The notes: generated by a model from the letters alone, not told the origin. 64,000 nucleotides of DNA from Zongyangia gallinarum (GCA_904419315.1 CAJFQY010000005.1:1-64000), one strand, 5' to 3'; positions 1 through 9,163 are shown, counted from the stretch's first letter. Numbers and translations: made by a program.

Positions 1-614
1 TCCCACAATGCTTATCTTTTGGTCTTTGGTTCGGAATAGTGTAGTGCTGGCGGTCTATCTCTTGTTTTCGGTTGCTTGCTTCCTTACCGTACATGAGCAC
101 CTTCCTGGGGCTTCTTTTGTATAGAAAACAGTATGACATAAAGCGGGCAAGAAAATCAAAACGGGAGTGAACTGTTGTAAACACTATGGCTAAAAAGAGG
201 TTCTCAGCTACTGGTAGATGCAGAAAGACAGGAACGGCTATCACATTACGAAATCATGAGAAAGACACAAATCGTGGAGGTAGTTCATTTATCGGTTGAT
301 AGTGAATTGATTTTGCAGGAATAAAATAGAAAGGATGCAAAAAAAGAGGCATTTGGGCTGAAAAGTAAAGAATATGTAAAAATTGACCGATTGCATCTGC
401 TATCGGGGAAGAATTCCCATTCATTTTTGACAATTGCTTTTCCGGCTGTCATCGTTTATGATTAGAAGTATATTGAATATGAGCGGGGTATTGTGATGGT
501 ACTAACAGCAATTTTCAATAGAATATTTGCGAGTGGTGTGGGCAGGATGTATCAAATGGCGAAAATGCACCTGATTCCCTCGGGACCCCGTGTGCCAATG
601 AGCGGAAAACTGTA
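1..614 (+). pseudogene. Degenerate region, probable gene remnant
   Basis: There is no intact gene in the first 680 bases. A hydrophobic, transmembrane-like stretch is readable from the ATG at 8 to a stop near 116. A second frame is readable from 193 to 614 but is broken by TAA at 322 and TAG at 463. The pieces look coding-like (a charged helical segment, then a segment around 349-462 that faintly recalls a ligand-binding domain), but I cannot name a family. A frameshifted and nonsense-broken membrane or regulatory gene is the simplest reading; chance open frames are the alternative. Confidence 0.3.
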
Positions 615-621
615 ATCATAG

Positions 622-653
622 GGCTACGTGCAACCTCTGCACGTAGCCTTTTT
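622..653 (+). terminator. Rho-independent terminator upstream of purE
   Basis: A perfect 10-bp stem (GGCTACGTGC at 622-631 with GCACGTAGCC at 639-648), a 7-nt loop and five T residues end 33 bases before the purE start. It may end the decayed upstream gene or act as an attenuator in the purine operon leader. I saw no conserved guanine/adenine riboswitch core beside it. Confidence 0.85.
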
Positions 654-686
654 ACGTGAAAATCAATGAAGTAAGGAGATTGTGTG

Positions 687-1187
687 ATGGCAAAAAAAGT
701 TGCACTTATTATGGGAAGTGACAGCGATTTCCCGGTTTTAAAAGGTTGCGTAACAAAGCTGAAAAGCTTTGGTGTAGAAGTGGAGGTCCACGTAATGAGC
801 GCCCACCGCACGCCGGAGTTGGCCTGTTCCTTTGCAGCGAAGGCGCGGGATAATGGCTTTGGTGTTATCATCGCGGCGGCTGGCAAAGCAGCCCATCTGG
901 CTGGAGTATTGGCAGCACATACAACACTGCCAGTCATCGGAATCCCGGTCAAGTCCTCTACCCTGGATGGATTGGACGCTCTTTTGGCTACAGTGCAGAT
1001 GCCTTCTGGTATCCCAGTAGCTACAGTGGCCATTGATGGCGCGGAAAATGCTGCTATTTTGGCTCTGCAGATGTTAGGCATTGAGGACGAAAAGATTGCG
1101 GATCAGCTTTCTGCTATGAAAAAAGATATGGTGGAAAAGGTGATAGAGAAGGATAAAAAACTCCAGGCGCAGCTTGGTGAGCTATGA
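687..1187 (+). CDS. purE: N5-carboxyaminoimidazole ribonucleotide mutase
   Basis: Class I PurE, 166 aa. In bacteria this class moves the carboxyl group of N5-CAIR to C4 to give CAIR, in cytosolic de novo purine synthesis. The N-terminal GSDSD phosphate-binding motif, the SAHRTP motif and the AAAGKAAHLAGV loop with its conserved histidine are all present and the length is normal. The ATG at 687 is chosen because AAGGAG (673-678) lies 8 bases upstream; a GTG directly before it (684) is less likely. It is the first gene of the purECFMNHD run. No purK is adjacent, so the CAIR route must be completed elsewhere. Confidence 0.95.
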   Translation: MAKKVALIMGSDSDFPVLKGCVTKLKSFGVEVEVHVMSAHRTPELACSFAAKARDNGFGVIIAAAGKAAHLAGVLAAHTTLPVIGIPVKSSTLDGLDALLATVQMPSGIPVATVAIDGAENAAILALQMLGIEDEKIADQLSAMKKDMVEKVIEKDKKLQAQLGEL

Positions 1188-1235
1188 TTGAGAACCACAA
1201 AACAACGGTTAATAATTGAACGGGAGGATATCAAG

Positions 1236-1946
1236 ATGAAAAAAATGGAACAGCTTTATGAGGGTAAGGCAAAAAAGGTATTCGCCACCGACGATCCCAA
1301 TCTGGTAATTGTAGATTACAAGGACGATGCAACTGCGTTTAACGGCCAGAAAAAAGGAACGATCCACGACAAGGGGATTATCAACAACCGGGTAACCAAT
1401 CATCTGATGAAGATGCTGGAAACCAAGGGGATTCCCACCCATTTTGTGGAGGAGATTTCTGACCGGGAAACTGTTGTGAAAAGGGTAAAAATTATTCCCT
1501 TGGAGGTCATTGTCCGGAATATTGCTGCTGGTTCCCTTTCCAAGCGGCTGGGAATCCCGGAGGGGAAAAAGTTGGCCAAGACTGTTCTGGAGTATAGCTA
1601 CAAGGATGATGAGCTGGGTGACCCGATGATCAATGATTATCACGTGTTCGCCATGGAACTGGCCACTCCGGAGGAGCTGAAGCTTATCGCTGATTACTCT
1701 TTTAAGATCAATGAGATCCTTTCTGATTATCTGAAAGATCTCAACATTGAGCTGATTGACTTCAAGCTGGAATTCGGCAAGACCAATGACGGCACCATTG
1801 TACTGGCCGATGAAATTTCTCCTGATACCTGCCGTTTCTGGGATAGCGTTACCGGTGAGAAGCTGGATAAAGACCGTTTCCGCAGAGATTTGGGTAATGT
1901 GGAAGGAGCTTATCAGGAGATTATGAAACGCCTGTTGGGTGAATAA
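1236..1946 (+). CDS. purC: Phosphoribosylaminoimidazole-succinocarboxamide synthase
   Basis: SAICAR synthetase, 236 aa, joins aspartate to CAIR using ATP. The start MKKMEQLYEGKAKK is characteristic, as are VKRVKIIPLEVIVRN and LVLADEISPDTCR-type segments (seen as IVLADEISPDTCRFWD). The ATG at 1236 follows GGGAGG at 1222-1227; the open frame extends further upstream but lacks a suitable start signal. The gap to purE is 48 bases and the gene is followed closely by purF, so co-transcription is expected. Confidence 0.95.
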   Translation: MKKMEQLYEGKAKKVFATDDPNLVIVDYKDDATAFNGQKKGTIHDKGIINNRVTNHLMKMLETKGIPTHFVEEISDRETVVKRVKIIPLEVIVRNIAAGSLSKRLGIPEGKKLAKTVLEYSYKDDELGDPMINDYHVFAMELATPEELKLIADYSFKINEILSDYLKDLNIELIDFKLEFGKTNDGTIVLADEISPDTCRFWDSVTGEKLDKDRFRRDLGNVEGAYQEIMKRLLGE

Positions 1947-1977
1947 TCTGAGAAATTGGAACATGGGAGGAACCTCT

Positions 1978-3405
1978 GTGCTTAATAAACTCAATGAAGA
2001 ATGCGGTGTATTTGGCATCTACGACAGGGACAACCACGATGTTGCATCACTGACTTATATTGCCCTGTATGCTTTGCAACACCGTGGGCAGGAAAGCTGT
2101 GGAATTGCTGTCAATGATGACGGTATTATTACTGCCCACAAGGATGTAGGACTGGTACCAGAAGTTTTCAATAAAGACGTTCTTTCCAAACTGGGCAAGG
2201 GACAGATGGCAGTGGGACATGTGCGTTATTCTACCATGGGTAACGCCAGTCGCAGCAATGCCCAGCCGCTGTATATCCGCCATATTAAGGGACCTATGGC
2301 CCTGGCCCACAATGGCAGCTTGGTCAACGCCAGGCAGCTGCGGGAGGAACTAGAACTGGAAGGCGCTATCTTCCACAGCACCAATGATAGCGAGGTTATC
2401 GCTTATACGATTACAAAAGAGCGGCTCAGCTGCGGATCCATCGAAGAGGCCGTGGAGCGGGCGATGAAGCGCATCAAAGGCGCCTACAGTTTGGTTATTA
2501 TGTCGCCTACCAAGCTGATTGCAGCCCGCGATCCCAATGGGTTCCGTCCGCTTTGTATCGGCAAACTGGATAATTCTACCATATTCGCTTCTGAAAGCTG
2601 TGCGTTGGATAGCCTGGGCGCTAAATTTATCCGGGATATTGAACCGGGTGAAATCGTGGTGGTGGATAAGGACGGCGAGCGCAGCATTAAAACCCACTGT
2701 GGCCATAAGTGCAATATGTGCGTATTTGAATATGTTTATATTGCCCGTCCCGATTCTGTCATTGAGGGAAGCAGTGTTCATGAAGCGCGGCAGCGGGCTG
2801 GATCTTACCTTGCCCTGCGTCATCCAGTGCAGGCGGATGTTGTCATCGGCGTGCCTGATTCTGGCCTAGACGCCGCCTTGGGATTTGCCAAGCAGTCCGG
2901 TATCCCCTATGGCGTAGGATTTATCAAGAACCGTTATGTGGGCAGAACCTTTATCCAACCCACCCAGACGCAGCGGGAGAACGCAGTGCGGATTAAACTG
3001 AATGCTTTGGAGGCTACCGTCCGGGGAAAACGGGTAGTGTTGGTGGATGATTCCATCGTCCGCGGTACTACCAGCGCGCGGATTGTCGATCTGCTGAAAG
3101 AAGCGGGCGCTACGGAAGTGCATATGCGGGTATCTTCCCCGCCGTTCCGTCATCCCTGTTATTTTGGTGTGGACGTGGACAGCCGTGACAAGCTCTTGGC
3201 ATGTAAGATGGATGAAGAACAGATGGCAAAACATATTGGAGTTGACAGTTTAGGATTCCTGACGGTGGAAGACGTCCAGAAGATTGCCGGAATCCCCGAC
3301 AGTGAATTCTGTGTGGGATGCTTTACCGGAAACTATCCCATCGAGGTTCCTTCGGAAATGCCCAAGGATAAATTTGAGACAAAGCTGAGTGAAAAGAAAA
3401 AATAA
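1978..3405 (+). CDS. purF: Amidophosphoribosyltransferase
   Basis: Commits PRPP to purine synthesis by making phosphoribosylamine from glutamine and PRPP. The protein is 475 aa: an N-terminal glutaminase domain whose catalytic Cys follows a short propeptide (MLNKLNEE before C-GVFGIY, Cys9), and a phosphoribosyltransferase domain with the PRPP loop VVLVDDSIVRGTT. The C-terminal half carries several cysteines (CGHKCNMCVFEYVY and CVGCF), as in the iron-sulphur Bacillus-type enzyme. I take GTG 1978 as start because GGGAGG (1965-1970) sits 7 bases before it; the in-frame ATG at 1963 overlaps that site. Only 31 bases separate it from purC. Confidence 0.95.
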   Translation: MLNKLNEECGVFGIYDRDNHDVASLTYIALYALQHRGQESCGIAVNDDGIITAHKDVGLVPEVFNKDVLSKLGKGQMAVGHVRYSTMGNASRSNAQPLYIRHIKGPMALAHNGSLVNARQLREELELEGAIFHSTNDSEVIAYTITKERLSCGSIEEAVERAMKRIKGAYSLVIMSPTKLIAARDPNGFRPLCIGKLDNSTIFASESCALDSLGAKFIRDIEPGEIVVVDKDGERSIKTHCGHKCNMCVFEYVYIARPDSVIEGSSVHEARQRAGSYLALRHPVQADVVIGVPDSGLDAALGFAKQSGIPYGVGFIKNRYVGRTFIQPTQTQRENAVRIKLNALEATVRGKRVVLVDDSIVRGTTSARIVDLLKEAGATEVHMRVSSPPFRHPCYFGVDVDSRDKLLACKMDEEQMAKHIGVDSLGFLTVEDVQKIAGIPDSEFCVGCFTGNYPIEVPSEMPKDKFETKLSEKKK

Positions 3406-3432
3406 AAAGGCAAACAGGGGAGTTGGTCGATA

Positions 3433-4464
3433 ATGAATAGCTACAGCGACAGCTATAAGGCGGCCGGTGTTGACGTAACAGCCGGATACAAAGCAGTAGA
3501 ACTGATGAAGGAACATGTAGCCAAAACCATGACCTCTGGCGTACTTTCGGGCTTGGGAGGCTTTGGTGGACTTTTCGAGCTGGATCTTTCCGAGACAAAA
3601 CACCCGGTGTTGGTAGCGGGAACTGATGGTGTTGGCACCAAGCTGAAAATCGCATTTTTGCTGGATAAACATGATACTGTAGGAATTGATTGCGTGGCCA
3701 TGTGCGTCAACGACATTGTATGTTCTGGTGCTAAGCCACAGATTTTCCTTGACTATGTGGCTGTGGGCAAAAATGTGCCAGAACGGGTGGCACAGATTGT
3801 CTCTGGCGTGGCAGAGGGCTGCGTTCAGGCAGGATGCGCTCTGATCGGCGGAGAAACGGCGGAGATGCCGGGCTTCTATCCCGAAGATGAATACGACCTA
3901 GCTGGATTTGCGGTAGGTGTTGTAGACAAAGAAAAGATTTTGGATCAAAACACGATGGAAGAGGGGGATGTCATCGTCGCCCTGGCCTCCAGCGGTGTGC
4001 ACTCCAACGGCTTTTCTTTGGTGCGCAAGGTATTCAATGTAGAGAAAAATGATCTTACCATGTACAGTGACGAGCTGGGCATGACCCTGGGAGAGGCGTT
4101 GCTGACTCCCACCAAAATCTATGTCAAGCCTGTGCTCAAGCTGATGGAATCTGTATCTGTCCGCGCTATCGCTCATATTACCGGCGGTGGGTTCTACGAG
4201 AATATTCCCCGTTGCCTAAAGCCGGGAATGATGGCGTCAATTGACAGTGCCAGCCTGCGCATCCTTCCCATCTTCAAGATGATCCAGACGGTGGGGCAGA
4301 TTCCAATGCGCGACATGTATAACACCTTTAATATGGGTGTAGGTATGTGTGTCATCGTACCGAAAGATCAGGCTGACAAAGCAGTAGAAATCCTTACTTC
4401 CTGCGGAGAGACGGCTTATATTATTGGCCAGGTCAAAGCAGGCGAGGGAATTGAAATCAAATAG
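3433..4464 (+). CDS. purM: Phosphoribosylformylglycinamidine cyclo-ligase
   Basis: AIR synthetase, 343 aa, closes the imidazole ring of FGAM with ATP. The sequence shows the expected glycine-rich N-terminus (SGLGGFGGLFELD), GTDGVGTKLKIAF, the CVNDIVCSGA ATP-site segment and GGETAEMPGFY, and ends at the normal family length. The start ATG lies 27 bases after the purF stop with a GGGGAG site. Conserved AIRS fold N- and C-terminal halves are both complete. Confidence 0.95.
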   Translation: MNSYSDSYKAAGVDVTAGYKAVELMKEHVAKTMTSGVLSGLGGFGGLFELDLSETKHPVLVAGTDGVGTKLKIAFLLDKHDTVGIDCVAMCVNDIVCSGAKPQIFLDYVAVGKNVPERVAQIVSGVAEGCVQAGCALIGGETAEMPGFYPEDEYDLAGFAVGVVDKEKILDQNTMEEGDVIVALASSGVHSNGFSLVRKVFNVEKNDLTMYSDELGMTLGEALLTPTKIYVKPVLKLMESVSVRAIAHITGGGFYENIPRCLKPGMMASIDSASLRILPIFKMIQTVGQIPMRDMYNTFNMGVGMCVIVPKDQADKAVEILTSCGETAYIIGQVKAGEGIEIK

Positions 4465-4472
4465 AGAAATTT

Positions 4473-4503
4473 TGGCCGCTTGACTATTCTTGGGAAGCGG
4501 CCA
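4473..4503 (+). promoter_or_regulatory. Intercistronic hairpin between purM and purN
   Basis: A 9-bp perfect inverted repeat (TGGCCGCTT at 4473-4481 with AAGCGGCCA at 4495-4503) with a 13-nt loop lies in the purM-purN gap. It is not followed by a T run, so it is more likely an RNA-processing or stability hairpin, or a weak pause, than a full terminator. The function is inferred. Confidence 0.5.
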
Positions 4504-4538
4504 TCTTCTCCAATAGAATGGGAAGGAAGAGACAGCGG

Positions 4539-5147
4539 ATGCAGAAAATCGCCGTATTGGTCTCAGGGGGCGGAACCAATTTACAGGCTATCTTGGATGC
4601 GCAGGATTCTGGTATCATCCGAGATGGAAGAGTGGCGCTGGTCCTCTCTAGCAGCCCGAAGGCTTATGCGTTGGAGCGGGCGCGAAACCACGGGATTGAG
4701 ACCGCAGTAGTTTCAAGAAAAGAATATCCTGACCCTGTGGACTACGGAAGAAAGGTGATCGAGATCCTGGACGCCCATGAAATTGATCTTGTGGTGTTGG
4801 CCGGATTTTTGTCGATCCTATCGAAAGAAGTGACTGACGCCTATCGGGATAGAATTATCAACGTTCATCCCGCTCTGATTCCCTCCTTTTGTGGGGATGG
4901 TTACTATGGCTTGCGGGTACATCAGGCGGCGTTAGATTATGGAGTCAAGGTGACGGGAGCAACCGTCCACTTTGTCAATGAGGTCACAGATGGGGGAAAG
5001 ATTATTCTACAGAAGGCGGTAGAGGTCAAGGATGGGGATACACCGGAAACCTTGCAGCGCCGGGTAATGGAAGAAGCGGAATGGGAACTGCTCCCCAAGG
5101 CAGTGCAAATGCTTTGCCAGCAGTTTGAACAGGGAAAAAAGAAATAA
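4539..5147 (+). CDS. purN: Phosphoribosylglycinamide formyltransferase
   Basis: Transfers a formyl group from 10-formyltetrahydrofolate to GAR. The protein is 202 aa and has the N-terminal SGGGTNLQAI motif, LVVLAGFLSIL, and the catalytic Asn-His region INVHPALIPSF. The later Asp region TGATVHFVNEVTDGG is also present. ATG 4539 is chosen over ATG 4518 because a purine-rich site (GGAAGGAAGAG, 4521-4531) precedes it and family proteins start directly at the first strand. Folate-dependent PurN rather than formate-dependent PurT is therefore used. Confidence 0.93.
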   Translation: MQKIAVLVSGGGTNLQAILDAQDSGIIRDGRVALVLSSSPKAYALERARNHGIETAVVSRKEYPDPVDYGRKVIEILDAHEIDLVVLAGFLSILSKEVTDAYRDRIINVHPALIPSFCGDGYYGLRVHQAALDYGVKVTGATVHFVNEVTDGGKIILQKAVEVKDGDTPETLQRRVMEEAEWELLPKAVQMLCQQFEQGKKK

Positions 5148-5156
5148 GGAGAAAGG

Positions 5157-6713
5157 ATGTTTGCAATGAAGAAGAGAGCGATTCTCAGTGTTTCTGATAA
5201 GACTGGAATTGTAGAATTTGCCAAGGAGCTGGAAGCCCTGGGCTATGAAGTGGTTTCCACCGGCGGCACAGCAAAAGTGCTGCGGGAGAATGGGGTTCAG
5301 GTGACAGGTGTATCCGACATCACCGGTTTTCCCGAGTGCCTGGATGGCCGTGTAAAAACTCTGCATCCTTTGGTTCACGCTGGCATTCTAGCCATGCGTT
5401 CCAATCCTGAGCATATGCGCCAGGTAGAGGAATTAGGGGTTACCCTCATTGACGTCGTAGCCATCAATCTCTATCCCTTCAAGCAGACAATCCTGAAACC
5501 AGGCGTACAGCTGGAAGAGGCCATTGAAAACATCGACATCGGCGGCCCCACCATGATCCGTGCAGCCGCAAAGAATTGGCAGGATGTGGCCGTTGTGGTA
5601 GATCCGGCGGATTACAAGACGGTAATCGATGGTCTTAAAGCTGGAGGCATCTCCAAAGAGACCAAGTTTGAGTTGGCATATAAGGTGTTTGAGCACACTG
5701 CATCCTATGACGCCATGATCTGCAATTACCTGCGCGGCCAGCTGGGCAAGGATAACCTCCCCGATACCCTGACCATGACCTTTGAGAAGGTACAGCAGAT
5801 GCGCTATGGCGAGAATCCCCATCAGAAGGCTGCTTTCTACAAAGAGATTGGCAACCGCGACAATGTGCTTTCCGCTGCCAAACAGCTCCACGGAAAAGAA
5901 CTTTCTTATAACAACATTAACGACGCTAACGGTGCTCTGGATGTCATCAAGGAGTTTGGCTATGATGTGCCCTGTGCAGTAGGGGTCAAGCATGCAAATC
6001 CCTGCGGTGTTGGCTTGGGCAGCACCATTCTGGAGGCTTATCAAAAGGCCTATGAGGCAGATCCGGTTTCCATCTTCGGCGGTATTGTCGCCCTCAACCG
6101 GGAGGTAGACGAGGCCACCGCTACAGAACTGGCGAAGATTTTCCTGGAGATCATCATTGCTCCCTCCTTCTCCAAAGAAGCCCTGGAAATCCTGACCAAG
6201 AAAAAGAATATCCGGCTTTTGGAGCTTGAGGGGCTTGCAAAACCCAATACTCCCGACATGATGGACATGAAGAAGGTCGCTGGCGGTCTTTTGGTTCAGG
6301 AAATCGATACCCAGCTGTATATCCCTGAGAACTTGAAGGTGGTTACCGACCGCGCTCCCACAGAAGAAGAGATGAAAGATCTGCTCTTCGGATGGAGAGT
6401 TGTCAAACATACCAAGTCCAACGCCATTGTCTTGGCCAAAGGAGATCAGACTGTCGGTGTAGGACCGGGGCAGACCAACCGGATTACTGCTTTGGAACTG
6501 GCCATTAAATACGGCGGGGACAAGGTCAAGGGTTCTGTGATGGCGTCTGACGCCTTCTTCCCCTTCTCTGACTGTGTGGAAGCTGCTGAAAAGGCCGGTA
6601 TTACCGCTATCATTCAGCCGGGTGGTTCCATCCGCGACCAGGAGAGCATTGACGCCTGCAACAAGGCGGGAATCGCCATGGTCTTTACAGGGATGCGCCA
6701 TTTTAAACACTAA
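5157..6713 (+). CDS. purH: Bifunctional AICAR formyltransferase / IMP cyclohydrolase
   Basis: Catalyses the last two steps to IMP. The 518-aa protein has the N-terminal MGS-like cyclohydrolase domain (SVSDKTGI, VSTGGTAKVL, GRVKTLHP) and the C-terminal AICAR transformylase domain (RYGENPHQKA, CAVGVKHANPCGVG with the catalytic Lys-His, and SDAFFPF). ATG 5157 has AAGGAG at 5146-5151; ATG 5166 is an alternative that matches the usual family N-terminus MKKRA. The gene begins 9 bases after purN. Confidence 0.95.
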   Translation: MFAMKKRAILSVSDKTGIVEFAKELEALGYEVVSTGGTAKVLRENGVQVTGVSDITGFPECLDGRVKTLHPLVHAGILAMRSNPEHMRQVEELGVTLIDVVAINLYPFKQTILKPGVQLEEAIENIDIGGPTMIRAAAKNWQDVAVVVDPADYKTVIDGLKAGGISKETKFELAYKVFEHTASYDAMICNYLRGQLGKDNLPDTLTMTFEKVQQMRYGENPHQKAAFYKEIGNRDNVLSAAKQLHGKELSYNNINDANGALDVIKEFGYDVPCAVGVKHANPCGVGLGSTILEAYQKAYEADPVSIFGGIVALNREVDEATATELAKIFLEIIIAPSFSKEALEILTKKKNIRLLELEGLAKPNTPDMMDMKKVAGGLLVQEIDTQLYIPENLKVVTDRAPTEEEMKDLLFGWRVVKHTKSNAIVLAKGDQTVGVGPGQTNRITALELAIKYGGDKVKGSVMASDAFFPFSDCVEAAEKAGITAIIQPGGSIRDQESIDACNKAGIAMVFTGMRHFKH

Positions 6714-6824
6714 AATTTTCCTGGAGAATAAATTTTAATGGGCCGCTCTTCCAGAAAGGCGGCAAAAGTGGCAGAGGAAGCAGGCCAGCAGGCATTTTCC
6801 ACTGCCGCAGAAATGGAGGTTGCG

Positions 6825-8093
6825 ATGAAAGTTCTAATCGTGGGCTCAGGCGGTCGTGAGCATGCCATTGCGCTGAAACTGAAACAGTCTCCCAAGGTAA
6901 CGGAGCTATACTGTTGTCCCTCCAATGCAGGGATCAATCAGATTGCCACCCCGGTACCGGTAAAGGCCACCGATATTGACGGGGTTGTCAAATTTGCCAA
7001 GGCCAACCACATGGACATGGTGGTAGTGGCTCCTGATGATCCGTTGGTGCTTGGCATGGTAGACGCCCTCAATCAAGAGGGAATTAAGACCTTTGGCCCC
7101 AGGGGTGAAGCGGCTCTCATTGAGGGCAGCAAGGTGTTTTCTAAAAACCTGATGAAGAAGTATCATATTCCTACAGCGGCTTATGAGGTGTTTTACGACG
7201 CCAAAAGCGCCATTGATTACATCAAGGAGAGAAACGAGTTTCCCGTTGTCATCAAGGCCGATGGACTGGCTCTGGGCAAAGGCGTGATTATTGCCGAAGA
7301 TCTGACCCAGGCTATGGATGGCGTCCATTCCATTATGGAGGACAAAATCTTCGGGGAATCGGGTAATCAGGTGGTGGTTGAGGAATATCTTACCGGACCA
7401 GAGGTGTCGGTTTTGGCATTTACCGATTCTAAGACAATGGTGCCGATGGTTTCTTCTATGGATCACAAACGCATTGGGGACGGGGATACCGGCCCGAATA
7501 CGGGAGGAATGGGGACCATTGCTCCCAACCCCTACTATACCCCTGAAATGGCCAAGCGGTGTATGGAGGAGATCTTCCTTCCCACCATGGCGGCAATGAA
7601 CAAGGAGGGACGGCCATTCAAGGGATGCCTCTACTTCGGCCTTATGCTGACCCCCAAGGGCCCCTATGTCATTGAATATAACTGCCGGTTTGGAGATCCA
7701 GAAACTCAGGTTGTTCTTCCCTTGCTGAAAACGGACCTGTACGAAATTTTTGACGCCATTTACGAGGAGCGTCTCAGCGAAATCGATGTCCAGTGGGAAG
7801 ACAAAGCCTCCGCTTGCGTCATCATGGCTTCTGGAGGCTACCCCAAAAAGTATGAGACTGGTAAAGAGATCTCTGGTTTGGAAGATGTGGCAGCCATGAA
7901 GGATATTACGGTTTACCACGCCGGTACGGCGCTAAAGGACGGCAAAATCGTCACAGCCGGCGGCCGGGTGCTGGGTGTTACTGCGGTAGGGGATGACCTG
8001 AAACAGGCGCTTGCCAAGGCCTACGACGCGGTAGGGCACATCCATTTTGACGCTGCTCATTATCGTAAGGATATTGGTACTGTTAAGAGATAG
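6825..8093 (+). CDS. purD: Phosphoribosylamine-glycine ligase
   Basis: GAR synthetase, 422 aa, an ATP-grasp enzyme joining glycine to phosphoribosylamine. The start MKVLIVGSGGREHAIA is the family hallmark. The ATP-grasp core is seen in FPVVIKADGLALGKGV, GPEVSVLAFTD and EYNCRFGDPETQ. ATG 6825 has GGAGG six bases upstream; the open frame extends to 6738 but that extension has no family similarity. It is the last gene of the operon and is followed at once by a strong terminator. purL/purQ and purB are not present here. Confidence 0.95.
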   Translation: MKVLIVGSGGREHAIALKLKQSPKVTELYCCPSNAGINQIATPVPVKATDIDGVVKFAKANHMDMVVVAPDDPLVLGMVDALNQEGIKTFGPRGEAALIEGSKVFSKNLMKKYHIPTAAYEVFYDAKSAIDYIKERNEFPVVIKADGLALGKGVIIAEDLTQAMDGVHSIMEDKIFGESGNQVVVEEYLTGPEVSVLAFTDSKTMVPMVSSMDHKRIGDGDTGPNTGGMGTIAPNPYYTPEMAKRCMEEIFLPTMAAMNKEGRPFKGCLYFGLMLTPKGPYVIEYNCRFGDPETQVVLPLLKTDLYEIFDAIYEERLSEIDVQWEDKASACVIMASGGYPKKYETGKEISGLEDVAAMKDITVYHAGTALKDGKIVTAGGRVLGVTAVGDDLKQALAKAYDAVGHIHFDAAHYRKDIGTVKR

Positions 8094-8095
8094 GC

Positions 8096-8131
8096 AAAAA
8101 CGGATGGAACCGGAAGGTTCCATCCGTTTTT
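8096..8131 (+). terminator. Terminator of the purine operon
   Basis: A 16-bp stem (8096-8111 with 8116-8131) with a GGAA tetraloop; the stem itself begins in five A and ends in five T residues. It starts 3 bases after the purD stop. Confidence 0.95.
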
Positions 8132-8147
8132 AAGAGGAGGAGCAACT

Positions 8148-8645
8148 ATGAAACTATCTATACTCTATTATAGCAAAACAGGGAGAACCCGTGACATTGC
8201 CTTGGCAATCCAGCGGGGAGCTGAGAAAATCGAGGGAATGGAAGCAAAAGCTTTTCCACTGGACGAAATCGATGAAGATTTTTTGAAGGAAAGCAGGGCG
8301 GTAGTATTTGGAACACCAACCTATTTGGCCAACACCTGTTGGCAGATCAAAAAATGGTTTGATGAATCCTCAAAATACAAGCTGGAAGGAAAGCTGGGAG
8401 CCGCCTATGCTACAGCCGACTATATCCAGGGCGGCGCCGATACAGCAATTATGAATATAGTGGGTCATATGCTGGTCAAAGGAATGATGGTTTATTCCGG
8501 CGGCTCTGCCCTGGGCCAGCCCTATCTGCATCTGGGCGCTGTCATTGTAAAGGATCGTATGGAAACCGGATTATCCCAGGCGGAGATCTTCGGGGAACGG
8601 ATTGCAAAGAAGGCGGCGGATTTATTTGCAGAGGGAGTAGATTGA
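8148..8645 (+). CDS. Flavodoxin-like / NADPH-dependent FMN reductase family protein
   Basis: Predicted FMN-binding electron-transfer or quinone-reductase-like protein of 165 aa. The N-terminus MKLSILYYSKTGRTRDIA is a flavodoxin phosphate-binding loop (S-x-T-G-x-T). VVFGTPTYLANTCWQIKKW corresponds to the isoalloxazine-stacking loop of WrbA-like proteins, and YSGGSALGQPYLHLGA is the third loop. AGGAGG precedes the ATG. It overlaps the next gene by three bases (TGATG), so the two are translationally coupled. The substrate is unknown. Confidence 0.8.
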   Translation: MKLSILYYSKTGRTRDIALAIQRGAEKIEGMEAKAFPLDEIDEDFLKESRAVVFGTPTYLANTCWQIKKWFDESSKYKLEGKLGAAYATADYIQGGADTAIMNIVGHMLVKGMMVYSGGSALGQPYLHLGAVIVKDRMETGLSQAEIFGERIAKKAADLFAEGVD

Positions 8646-9118
8646 TGAGAAGAAAAGAGCGAGAAGTGACGGATCTTACACGGATCCGTGAAATCTTAGA
8701 AGAATGCGAGGTATGCCATCTGGGCCTTGTGGAGGATGGAAAAGCCTATGTAGTTCCTCTTAATTTTGGCTATACCCTGGAAGATGGAAAGCTGTCTTTA
8801 TATTTTCACAGCGCGGCTAGTGGAAGAAAGGTCGAGATCCTAAGAAAGAACCCCATGGTGGCTTTTTCGATTGACCGGTCATATCATTTGATTACAGGCC
8901 CTCGAGGCTGCGATTATAGCATGACCTATGCCAGTATTATGGGGGAAGGAAGGGTGCAGCTGATTGAAAAGAGGGAAGAAAAACGGAAGATGCTTTTCAA
9001 CCTGATGAAAAAATTTCATGGAGAGCACCTGCCTTTGGAAGAAAAACATATTGATGCTGTTTTGATGCTAAAACTGGAGGTGGATTCTTTTACCGCCAAA
9101 CAGTATGTAACCCAGTGA
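8645..9118 (+). CDS. Pyridoxamine 5'-phosphate oxidase family flavoprotein
   Basis: A 157-aa split-barrel FMN-binding protein of the PNPOx/NimA-like group. The typical start (a short helix, then CHLGLVEDGKAYVVPLNFGY), the YFHSAASGRKVEILRKNP segment and MGEGRVQLI strand are visible. These proteins reduce or sequester small molecules, and some give nitroimidazole resistance; which applies here cannot be told from sequence. ATG 8645 overlaps the flavodoxin stop, so a flavin-linked pair is likely. Confidence 0.8.
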   Translation: MRRKEREVTDLTRIREILEECEVCHLGLVEDGKAYVVPLNFGYTLEDGKLSLYFHSAASGRKVEILRKNPMVAFSIDRSYHLITGPRGCDYSMTYASIMGEGRVQLIEKREEKRKMLFNLMKKFHGEHLPLEEKHIDAVLMLKLEVDSFTAKQYVTQ

Positions 9119-9134
9119 TGCATCAGATATCCCT

Positions 9135-9163
9135 AAAATAGCGGCGATGGCCGCTATTTTTTT
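9135..9163 (+). terminator. Rho-independent terminator
   Basis: AAAATAGCGG (9135-9144) pairs with CCGCTATTTT (9151-9160), followed by more T residues to 9163. It ends the flavodoxin/PNPOx pair. Confidence 0.9.

Noticed and set aside
540..690. Purine, ZTP or THF riboswitch before purE
   Set aside because: None of the conserved cores of these classes could be seen in the leader.
5433..6710. Long minus-strand open frame (425 codons) across purH
   Set aside because: Antisense shadow of a highly conserved gene; no start signal and no family-like sequence.
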